Shown: one piece after another, positions 33,665-44,006 of the stretch
Layout: each line of letters starts with the position of its first letter
Numbering within the stretch: position 1 is the stretch's first letter
Source of the DNA: Selaginella moellendorffii
Lineage: Eukaryota; Streptophyta; Lycopodiopsida; Selaginellales; Selaginellaceae
NCBI RefSeq assembly: GCF_000143415.4
Contig: NW_003314416.1
Location: forward strand, 213,981 to 277,980
Direction of reading: 5' to 3'
DNA: 64,000 bases
Notes under the pieces: model-generated
Databases searched by the model: none
Told to the model about the DNA's origin: nothing
What the model saw: only the letters and a program-made list of their open reading frames with translations
Position numbers and translations under genes: made by a program

Positions 33665-36600
33665 TCACCGGATGAAGCGTTTGAGATGAGAGTGGTTGTG
33701 AGCATGTGGGAGCTCACGTCCCTCAGCATCAACTAGCACGTATGCTCCACCTCCAATGTGTCGCTGGACAAAGTAGGGACCGGTCCAGCGAGGGGAGAAC
33801 TTCGAAGGTGGCGTGAACTTGTTGAGTAGAACGAGATTGCCATCCTCGAATGGTTCAGCAGACCGCTGGTGATCGATGACTGACTTGATCTTCTGCTTGC
33901 CTCGAAGGAGATGTTCAGTTGTGGATTGTCGCTGTTCTTCCAAGGCAAGAACCTCCAAGTCACGTGCATGAAGCTTGTCCTCATCGCTAAGCTGCATCGC
34001 TGCTGCGTATCGAAGTGAAAGTGAGAGTGATGGCACCTGGATCTCCATTGGGAGCACGGCCTCTGTCCCATAGACAAGGGAGAATGGGGTTGCAGAGATG
34101 GATGTCTTGAAGGACGTCCGAAAGGCCCACAACGCCGTAACCAAGTGCTCGTGCCAACGCCTTGGGTGATCCTCCACAAGCTTTGAGATGACTGTCTTTA
34201 ACATTTTGTTGCTGGACTCTGCCTGGCCATTGCACTCCGGATAATAGCTGCTGCTTTTCACGTGCTTGACCTGCAGTTGCTGGAGAAGATGCTGCATCAC
34301 CTGTCCAAAGAAGCCGCTGCCACGATCGGAAACCAAAACAGCAGGAACTCCAAATCGGCAAATGATGTACTCGTAGACAAACTTTGCTGTAGACTGCTGA
34401 TCTGCCTGCCGCAAAGGGGTGGCCTCGACCCATTTTGTGAAATAGTCCGTCGCCACGATGATGTATCGCTGTCCTTTTGAGCTCGGTGGGTTGATCGGGC
34501 CAACGAAGTCAAGTCCCCACTGGAAAAAGGGACCTGGAGAAGTGATGAGCTGAAAAGGAAGACGTGGAACATGGCTCCGGGGGTTGAACCGTTGGCACTG
34601 CTCGCATGCCTTGGCATAGGCCAAGCTGTCCTGGTGAATCCGAGGCCAAAAGTAGCCATGGCGCAAGAGGAGTTGTGCTGTAACCCGTCCCGAGAAATGC
34701 CCCGCACAAGAGTGGAAAGCGCGAAGGAGCTCAGGGACCTCGTGCTCCCCCACACACCGCAACAAAACTTCCTGAGAAGTCCTCCTGTAAAGGTGTCCAT
34801 CAAGAAGGCAAAACCCCCGTGCTCGGATCTCCAAAGCCTTTTGTTGTACTGATGAGGAACCTGCTGGGAACTGACCTGAATCCAGGTACACCGCAACTTC
34901 CTGTAATGCTGCTGGGACCACAAAGGAGGTAGCCTCAGCAACCAGGAACTCGCTCGGATCTATCACACGCTTCCGCCGCATGTGAAAAGTTGGTTGGAAC
35001 TCTTGGATGGTCACAATCCAAGATAAAGTACGAGGACTGTGAACCGGTCGCTGTAAAAGAAAGGTCAGCACATTAAAATAGACGTGGAAATGGATACGGG
35101 CTCCAGCGAGAAAGTGACGGAATCGCTCCAAGGTGTAAACAACAGCCACTGCTTCTTTTTCCGCATCCACATATTTCTTTTCAGTCTCCTTGAACGAATG
35201 TGAGGCATAATATGTTGCATGTGGTGGCTTGCCAAGCTGTGAACATTGGCAAAGGCATACTCCAAAAGCCTCTGTACCCGTTGTGATGTAAATGTCAAAA
35301 GGAAGTTGTCGTTCTGGTGGTTGGAGTACCGGGGCCGTGCGGAGTGACTGCTGTAGTGATTCAAAGGCTTGTTGTTGGGACTCACCCCAGATAAATGGAA
35401 CATTGTGTTGTAGCAAAGCTACCAGAGGCCGTGAACGTGCAGCATAGTTGTGGATGAAACGGCGAAAGAAACCCGTTTGCCCAAGGAAACTGCGAAGCTG
35501 CTTCAAGTTGGTTGGTGGGTTCCGATCCAGAATCTCCTGAGCCTTGGCTACCTGGGGTTTGATCCCATCCTGAGAGACATCAAAGCCCAGTAACCGGCCT
35601 TCGGTTACCCCGAATTTACACTTTGCCGGGTTCAATGAAAACCTGTGGTGTCGGCAGCGAGTGAAAATCTGTTCCAAGTGCATGAGGTGATCCTCAAAGG
35701 AGTCCGAGGTCGTGCACAGATCATCCATATACACCCTCAAGGCGCCTCCAATCAAGTCGTGAAAGGTGTGGGTCATAAAGCGCTGAAAAGTAGCTCCGGC
35801 GTTACACAAGCCGAATGGGAGGACATTGAAAGCAAAGATGCCCCAAGGTGTCTGGAAGGCCGTAAGATCTGGATGAATGAAGATCTGGTTGTACCCTGAA
35901 AAGCCATCCATGAAAGAGTAGTATCGGTGGCCAGCCATCTCATCCACAATCGCATCGATAAACGGAGTTGGAAAGTGATCTTTAGCAGTTGCCTTGTTCA
36001 AGTCTCGAAAATCAATGCAGAGGTGGAGTTTTCCATTTGCCTTGCGTGCAGGGACGAGATTGGCCACCCACTCTGAGCTCTCCAAAGGGTAAATAAAGCC
36101 GGCTGCCAGAAGTCGCTCGATCTCCAACTTCATCTCTGAGTGAGCTGCCGGGCTGAAACGCCGCATTTTTTTACAGACTGGTTTGGCTGACTCTGAAAGC
36201 ACAAAACTGTGCATGATTGTGTCCATGGGAACTCCTGGGAGCTGGCTGTAGTCCCAAGCAAACACGTCCTTGAAACAGTGAAGGAGATCCAAGAGCTTTG
36301 CTGCGTTTGTTGGAGCAAGCGATGTGGCAATAAAGACCGGGTCCTTGTCATCACCTAGAAAAACGGCATGAACCCTGGAGTCTGGAGAAACCTTGGTTTC
36401 AGGAGGCTCTATCTTTGATTCTTCCCTGACCCTGGAAACCGAAGAGCAGGGAGTGCCTTTAGCTTCTCGCATCGTGGTGATTGCTTGGTGTGATAACCTG
36501 TCTGCCCAAAAGTTTTCTTCACGGGGGACACTTTGAAAAGACACCTCAGAGAACTCATCCTTTAGGTTGACCGCCCGCTGCCATAGCTCTTTCAGGTTCT

Positions 36601-39600
36601 CTTTGCGGACTTGGTATTCCCCAGTAAGTTGGCGTATGATGAGTTGCGTATCTCCAACGAAATGGACTCGCCTAAATTTGAGATCTGTGGCCAGCTTCAT
36701 GGCACTGATGGCCGCCAAGTACTCTGCTTCATTAGCTGATGTTGCTGGCAAAGTGATAGAGAGGTCGGCTACTTTGTTCTCTGCAGGATCAATCATCCAA
36801 ACTCCAATGCCGGCAACCTGGTTTTTGGGGCAGAAAGCACCGTCAAAATAAGCTGTAATCATAGGAGTGTCCTCTTCCTCAAATAAAGATGCTGGGGACA
36901 CCACATCCGGCAAGACTGTCTCTGGTGAGTCTAATAAGAACGTTGCTGTTGGATCCGGAGTCTTTGTTTGTTGTTCTCTTTGCTTCTGATGCTCTGAGCG
37001 CTCGATGTCCAATGCAAGGACTGCAGCCAGGTACTCCGCAAGCGAAGGGAGATCCTCCACCAAAGCCCAGTCCAAGTCTGGTGCTAAAGTTTCAGTGTAA
37101 TACCCTTGGATCTGTACCGGGGGCTCCACGGTAGGAAATTCAGAACTCAAAGAGCTATAACTCGCATGCAGCACGTCCGATTTGCTTGATTCTTCCTGCC
37201 AATTGTGTGACTGGCTGTCATCTTCCGTCTCCAAAAAACAGCATGACAAAATATGCTCGAAGTCGTCAGATACCGTGATTTTAGTAGGAAGATGCTGGCT
37301 GTGTAACACCTCAGGGAGTTGCTGAGGAGAATTGAGTTCAACTGTGTCCTGTGAAAGATGGACTCGGTCTGGGGTGACTGTGTCATCAAGCTCGATAAGA
37401 GAGAGTCGGTCCCATGCAAGAAACGAGTCGAGAAGCTCTTCCTCTATCGAGAAACACTCGGGAAAGCTGGATGTAGCAGCCCGTACTCTATAAGCCCCGC
37501 CATCAAATAAAGAGGGCGTGGCTAAAGGCTCGGCCTTACTCGCAAATAAAGAGAGTGAAGCAGAGAGATGACTCGGGCTACCTGACTCACCTCCAACCGC
37601 GTCAATCGCATTGCATGAGAAAGCTTCCGCCATATAGATGGTTGACGCCCCTACCAACTCAGGAAAAACCTCTGTGAGGTCGGGAGGAAAGTATGGTGTG
37701 GAGGCCATCTTAGTCCGAGCTTGCTGGGCTTGCTGAGAAAGAGCTCTGCCGTGGTTGTTGAGAAAGGTGGCACTATGGGTTCCATCGCTAATTTCCAACT
37801 TGCCTTGTGCACTATCAATGGTGCAACGGGCTGTGACTTGCCATGAGCGGCCAAGGATGATAGAGTCCTTCAAAGAGGACGTTCCAAGACGTTGGTAGTC
37901 AACCACGAGGAAATCTACCTCAGAAATAACACCCTGCACTGAGACCTTGACACCACAGCAAATTCCTGCCGAAGGAATGGTGTGGTTGGCAAAGGTTTTG
38001 AGCACGATGGGGGAACTCTCAGTGATTTGTAGCTGTGCTGAAAGGGCAGCTTCAAGAGAGATAATGTTGCTTCCAGAACCGGAGTCAACCAAAGCATCCA
38101 TCCTACAAGAGGAAGTACCGATCTGCACCAGGACGAAGAACGGACCAGGATCTCCTCCATATCTTGTCATATCGACAATGTGCACCTCTTGAGGAGTCCT
38201 CTTGAGAGTGCTCTCTGGTGTTCCTGACCGTGCAAACTTCTCCAAATTCTGGCCGAATCCCGGGACAAGGCACAACATATCTCGGAGCGAAAAGGTGACG
38301 GGAGTGTTAACCAGCTGTTGAAGAACCGGCTCCGGAACAGGAGTAGCTGCTGGTGAGATCTCAGGAGGAGAAGAGAGGAGTGACTTGAAGGGGAGTTTAC
38401 AAGCCACCCTCTGTGTCACTGGGCCTGAGGCCAACGGAGAGTCGCTCTCAACTGGCGCTGGGGGATCTATGGTAGGCTCAGTGGCTACCTTCTTCTTCGC
38501 TTGGGCTCGAGTGGCTGCGGTTTGCTGTTGTTGCCTATAAAGTTCCTCGGCTACCAAAATCGTGTTGACTAATGAGACTGGTGCCTTGCCTTTGCTTGAC
38601 GAAGGGGCTGCCTCAATTGCTTGTCGCTCCAACTGCTCTTGGTATGTCTCTGGACCCTGAGGCTGTGTGGAGTTATCAGCAAAGGGATGTTGTTGGACAC
38701 GTTGAGAAGATGGAGGCCAAAGCTCTGGGTGAAGCTTGAAGCAGCGCTGTGTGTTGTGTGTGTTCGTCTCGCAGTGAGTGCACCAACGGGACTTAAATCT
38801 GTGTTCCCGAGCTGTAGCGGCCTCTTTCCCGGACTCCACCAGCTCCTGGAGCAGTTTGTCATGGTGTGATTGCTGTTGAAGAATGATCTCCTTCAACTGC
38901 CGCATCTCATTGGCAAAGTTCTCAAGAGCCGGAGGTGTATGCTCAACAGCAACAGGCTTTAATGTGGACGGGCGAATAGTGGCACAAGGTGACTCTGACG
39001 GGATGATGGCTTGGTCAAAATCAACTCTAGCAATCCCCAAGTCGACCAGAAGCTCTCTTTCCAGCTTTGTGGCAAACGAAAATGCCTCACGGCAAGACCT
39101 GAAAGTCTTCTTAAGAAGTTTCCTCTGCAAGTTCCCATGCAGACCTGCTGTGAATGCTGTGATCCCCTGTTGCTCATCTTGGACTACTCTGCGATCCCAA
39201 CACTGCTTTCAGTAAGCTCGAAAGCGTGTGATGTAGTCAGGAACAGTCTCATGAGCACCCTGTCGGAACCAAAAAAGGTCGACAAGTAGCCGATTTGTGG
39301 GTTTTTCTTCAACGAAGCGTTCTCTGAAAGAAGCAAGTAGTGTCTGGAAGTCTGTCCGGTCCTCTGGGAGGAGAGAATCTGCCCAAGTTGCTGCTTTGCC
39401 TTCGAGAGACTGCAGGAAGTCGCGGCACATACGATCATCGTCGACGATCATGTTTGTGGTGCAGTAGTAATCAAAGCGACTAATATGCGATGTTGGAGAG
39501 ACTATTCCAACACCTGAAAAGACTGGCAGATCACTCCCCTTCTGCAGAACATGGAGCTGAGGTCGAGCTAAGGGTGGCTTCGCCATAGCTCGTAGATCTA

Positions 39601-39760
39601 AGTCACTGGAATCTGTCGAGGAGGAAGAGGACTCGGCCCGAGAAGGTGCAGTGTCGTACTTAAGCTGCCTTTGGATGTTGAAAAGTTTACTCCGTACCTT
39701 AGGGCCTTGAGGTATGGTGAAAGGGTGCCAATTCGTCGTACGTCTAGTTTGTACCGGCAT
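33665..39760 (-). CDS. element D gag-pol polyprotein, interrupted by one TGA
   Basis: ATG at 39760-39758 opens gag. TGA at 39211-39209 interrupts it, and the same frame then continues to 33665. Counting from the Met at 39130: zinc knuckle CTHCETNTHNTQRC near 117-130; aspartic protease ALVDSGSGSN near 346; RNase H of the plant/archaeal type 757-885 with all four acidic positions (YFDGA, NEAEY, VGDTQ, NFWADRLS); RT about 1000-1200 with YMDD at 1134; and a second, normal-position RNase H about 1275-1400 that lacks the first catalytic Asp (IYITTGTEA) and the TDHK Asp (VYFNVLT). The integrase, 1455 on, has HSCAGH/CEQC and Asp, Asp, Glu (GLDFVGP, SDRGSGF, NGQAESS). RT also seems about three residues short at IHPDLTAF. 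There is no chromodomain. Confidence 0.88.
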
Positions 39761-40883
39761 CAAATACCCTGAACACTGCAAATGCCCGGTCAAGGCAACT
39801 GGGTTGACAGGAGCAAGAAGACTGTAGGCTAGTGCTCAAGTTGCTCAAAATGCCTTTGACCCGACCGCCAAAGTAGCCACTGGAGTAGCCGCTGGAGGAG
39901 CCACTAGAGTAGCCGCTGGAGTAGCCACTGGGGTAGCCGGTAGCCGGTAACCGGGGTAGTCGCTGGAGCAGCCACTGGAGTAGCCGCAGGAGTAGCTGGT
40001 AGCCGATAACCGGGGACCTGTAACCTGTAACCGGTAACCCCTACTCTTGCTCCTACTCCTACGCTTGCTCCAACACCAACTCCTATCCCTGTGCCTATTC
40101 CTATTGTCCCTGTTTCTACGCCAACTCTTGTTCCTGCTCCTCCTGTTCCTGTTCCTACGGTTACTTGTTCCTTGAAGATTGCTTCGTTCCCAAGGAACCC
40201 CCAACAAAGTTTAACCCAAAAGAGAAAAATGAGTCCTCTAGTCTCGATCCTTCTCCATTTTCATCTACCTTATATCGCAAGAATTTGGGAAGAAACTGCC
40301 TCAATATTCCCTGAAATCCACGAAGAGGTAGCCCAGAACGCCAACATTATGGAAAAACATGTGCATGTCCATGATGTAGATCGACACTAAGGCGCCGTTG
40401 GTACTTCTCGAAAGCCTAGGACCAGGAGCACCTCTAGAAATAAACGGCATCCAAAACCAAGCCTAGAGGAGCATGAATTCCTACCACAAAGATAACCCAA
40501 TCTAGCCGGAGAAGAAAATCCTTTTGCATGCCGTCAATTCTCTAGTGCATTTGGGCTTGTAGATTTGGCCTAGATCTATGAGTAGTGGTAGTTCTTGGCA
40601 CTAGATTTGGTGAGAAATTCGGCCGAGGATCCAAGCGAGAAAGTGAAAACCCCAAAATGCTCATCCGACCGAGCCAAGAAACGTTGTATCTCTTCAAATA
40701 CTGCACGGCTTGATGAGTGCCATACCTTGCTGGAAAGAGGAGCTCCAGACCTATCCAACACACTCAAGATCAAAGAAAACCACCGCAAAATGAACAAGGA
40801 ATTCCTTCCCAAACTCTGCGGCCAAAAGAAAAGAGAGAAATGACGCTTCAGAAAGTCCTGCGCGTCACGCCGGGTTCACCATT
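39761..40883 (-). other. element D 5' leader with primer-binding site and tandem repeat
   Basis: On the coding strand the 5' LTR is followed after two bases by TGGTGAACCCGGCGTGACGC (40881 downwards). This is a plausible primer-binding site because its complement ends in CCA; I do not assign the tRNA. About 39870-40040 is a tandem repeat built on gtagccactggagtagccgc. No other gene is seen in this leader of about 1.1 kb. Confidence 0.7.
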
Positions 40884-41071
40884 TGTTGGGGGAAGGAGGG
40901 GCGCCTCCCCCAACGCTCGCTCAAACATGAGAAATGCTTCACTGCTCTCTGCAAAAATGCCCCCCCTCGCCCTTGTGAGGCAAGGGTTTTATACAAGGAA
41001 GATGGGGAATATTCTGAGGACCAGAATATTCCCTCTCTCTCTCTCGCTCTCTCGGTGGCCACGCCCTAACA
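40884..41071 (-). repeat. 5' LTR of element D
   Basis: 188 bp, three differences from the LTR at 32122-32309; begins TGTTGGGGGAAG and ends CCCTAACA on the + strand. Confidence 0.92.
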
Positions 41072-42773
41072 GTTTCACCAAGATCTACGTAAGGAGTTAT
41101 GAAATGAAAGGACCCTCTCTATTGAAATGTGTTTATGGTCCTAGGGGCATTGTGACATATCAAAGGATTTTGCATCAAGTTCTGTATTTGCATGTTTATC
41201 AAGCTACTGAATTGCTAAACCCTAAACCCTAAACATGTGGCAAATGCTGCGTGAAGAAAGATGCCCTTTCTGGGCAAATGCTGTAAGAGGCAGATGCCGA
41301 GCAGTTACACGGCGAATAATCTTGGCGCGGATCGCTGACATGGCATGGCAAAGTTCGAATCACTGATATGGCACAGCTGGATTGAGGCAAGGACATGATG
41401 TCACAAAGTTCAATGTCCGACAGCAAAGTCTAGAAGCTACTCAGTTTGAAATTTGTCAGAGGAATTATAAGATCTGGTTTGTCAGAGGATTTGATGTGAC
41501 GTTCAAGCGTGTGGGCTCATGCAATTTTGATCCCAAAATATGCACCAAAAAATGCTCGGCATCATCTGGCGTTATCTCTTGAATGGCGTGGGGCCGCATG
41601 CCATTTTCAAGGGCACATAGGAGTATATTCCTAGAATATTTTGACACGCACGGATTTTTTTGAGTTTTCTGGAGATCCAACCGTTAGATCGCAACTAGAT
41701 TTTATAGAATGGTATACAATGTCTTTCTTGATGACCCTGCAAAGAAGCATCTCAATCGGACACCACATGAGACCACACGAGCCTTACAATGTTTCAGGGG
41801 CATTTGCCATAGATCCGACCGTTATTTTGCTCCAAGATTTTACAGTTTGGTGTGCATTGATCTTTCCATCAACACTACAAAGGGACATCACAATCAGATG
41901 CGGGATCACAAGAAACTAACTAACTCTGGTTTCACCAAGATCTACGTAAGGAGTTATGAAATGAAAGGACCCTCTCTATTGAAATGTGTTTATGGTCCTA
42001 GGGGCATTGTGACATATCAAAGGATTTTGCATCAAGTTCTGTATTTGCATGTTTATCAAGCTACTGAATTGCTAAACCCTAAACCCTAAACCCTAAACAT
42101 GTGGCCAATGCTGCGTGAAGAAAGATGCCCTTTCTGGGCAAATGCTGTAAGAGGCAGATGCCGAGCAGATGTATCTCAAGCTAGCGAAGGGGACAAATGA
42201 AAGCTAGCTATAAACATGACAGGATGCAAATAGATTACTAGGCTGGTCCTGCGAAAATCAAAAACCATAATTGAAAACATTGAAAATGCAAAAAGAAAGG
42301 TTTATAATATTTTTGAATTTTAAGCAACCAAAGGAATGTAAGTAGGGCATGTGTTTGTAAGTTTAAAAATGCCTCAACCACTTAAATTCCCAAGTAAATA
42401 AAGCTGTTTCTATTTTTGGTACAGGTAAACTTTATAGCGTGTGGGCTCATGCAATTTTGAACCCAAAAATGCACCAAAAAATGCTCGACTAGCATTATTC
42501 TTTGAATGGCGTGTGGCCTTATATTGCCATAAATGGACGTACACACACAGCATAATTATTCCTTTACACGGCGAATAATCTTGGCGCGGATCGCTGACAT
42601 GGCATGGCAAAGTTCGAATCACTGACATGGCACAGCTGGATCGAGGCAAGGACATGATGTGACAAAGTTCAACGTCCGACAGCAAAGTCTAGAAGCTACT
42701 CAGTTTGAAATTTGTCAGAGGAATCATAAGATCTGGTTTGTCAGAGGATTTGATGTGACGTTCAAGCGTGTGT
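41072..42773. repeat. duplicated and shuffled segments in transposon copy 2
   Basis: Unit a (31891-32121 plus 41072-41304) and unit b (41707-42168) are copies. A second block (41305-41512) recurs at 42564-42773. A third block, ending in a palindrome (41505-41604), recurs at 42435-42530. The order of blocks differs between the copies. Telomere-like CCCTAAA repeats lie at 41215-41234 and 42072-42098 and differ by one heptamer. Palindromes are at 41583-41604 and 42506-42530. The shared open frame reads FTKIYVRSYEMKGPSLLKCV after the insertion site of D; the product is unknown. Confidence 0.75.
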
Positions 42774-42799
42774 TATTTTTGAATTCTCGAACTCATTCC

Positions 42800-43947
42800 T
42801 GTAAGGAACCAACTCGCCGAGGTGTCGTAGGCTAAAGGAACCCCGAAAGCATGACCAAAATGACAAAGAGTTCATCGGATGGGACCAAGTTAAAGATCGA
42901 GTCCAAGACCGACTCTAGGACCGAGTTCGACATAGAGTCCGGAATCGAGTCCGAGACCGACTCGGGGACCGAGTTCGAGTCCGAGTTCGAGACCGAGTTC
43001 GAGACGGAGTCCGAGATCCAAAATCGGGTCCGAGACCGAGTCCGAAATCGAGTCCGAGGTCGGGCCCGAGATCGGGTCCGAGATCGAGTCCGCGATCGAG
43101 TCCGAGACCGAATCCGAAGTCGGATCCGAAATCGGATCCGAGATCGAGCCAGAGACTAAGTCCAAATACTAATACGGGTCAAGGGGTGAAAGCCCAAAGC
43201 GTGCGTCCCCCAGGGGGGGGGGGGCTGCAGGGGGTTCCAAAAGTATAGTAGGGATAGTGAGGTCCAGGAACCAGTTTTGAAGGGACTCTCCAGTGGAGCT
43301 CCCAAACCGACTTGAGGTTGAGACTGGGACCAAGGGGCCTTGGGTGGGAGTGAGCATGGACTTGGCTGGTGCCGGAGGGGCCATCCAAGGAAGTGCTCAA
43401 GAGCAGCTCCCACTCCCGAAAGGGAAACCGATTGCGGTGCTCCCGGCTCAGGTGGAGTGGTGCCCCACTTGAGTACCATGCGGCTCATTGGTCCTCGCCC
43501 TTCTTAGGGGCTTGGGCCTTCCTTCGGGATGGAAGTGGGGGGCGAGAGGTACCCATACCGGGCCGCTAGGCCACGGTGTTTCGCCCCGACGTCCCGAAGC
43601 AAGTGTTGCACTCAAGACTTGGGATTTAGAGGGTCCCATGATCAAGTCTTGTGGTACCAAGGGATGTTAGGAACCTGGAAGCTTGGTGTGCTTGGCTGCT
43701 TGTGCTTGCGGGGAGTGTAGCCGAACCTTAGTCCAGTCTAACCCGGGGAGGGGGATTGGGAGTGATTTGGGAATCCGTGGAAGGATGGCTAACACTCCGT
43801 TGCTCGTGCAGTGAGTAGCTGAAACCAAGTAGGAGCTGGTACCATAGGCGAGAACCTTGGCAAGGGAACCTAGCAAAAGCCAAGGCAGTGTTGGACGGAT
43901 AGACAAGGTAAGCTGGCAAATTGGAAAGGAAAAATTTGTGGCTTACA
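42800..43947 (+). repeat. 5' LTR of element E
   Basis: 1148 bp, TGTAAGGAACC to GGCTTACA. The array of gagtccgagaccga-type hexamers is at about 42895-43165. The block from about 43165 to 43260 is shared with the LTRs of element A. Confidence 0.92.
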
Positions 43948-43950
43948 ATT

Positions 43951-43963
43951 TGGTATCGGAGCC
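43951..43963 (+). other. primer-binding site of element E
   Basis: TGGTATCGGAGCC, three bases after the LTR. One mismatch to the usual initiator-Met tRNA site of plant Ty3/gypsy elements; same as in element A. Confidence 0.85.
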
Positions 43964-44006
43964 TTTTCCTCAGTTCTAGCGAAGGATAGAGGCGGATTGC
44001 TGGGAG

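Larger units (their letters stand above)
32122..41071 (-). mobile_element. Ty3/gypsy element D, nearly intact, dual RNase H
   Basis: 188-bp LTRs at 32122-32309 and 40884-41071 differ at three positions. GTTT is duplicated at 32118-32121 and 41072-41075, and the empty site ggtttcacc survives in the duplicate at 41938-41946. The coding strand is minus, so the right LTR is the 5' LTR. The gag-pol frame from 39760 to 33665 has one stop codon. It is nested in transposon copy 2, and such short LTRs are unusual for a 9-kb element. Confidence 0.92.

Noticed and set aside
32380-33732. An envelope-like or extra ORF downstream of pol in element D (several minus-strand frames of 90-180 codons)
   Set aside because: The frames overlap, have no clear signal peptide or known domain, and are explained by low-complexity GA-rich sequence.
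41215-41234. A chromosome end or subtelomere
   Set aside because: Only about three CCCTAAA units, inside a duplicated block of a transposon; far too short for a telomere.
43156-43906. Small ORFs in the LTRs of element E, repeated at 49588-50308
   Set aside because: Identical in both LTRs only because the LTRs are copies; no domain.
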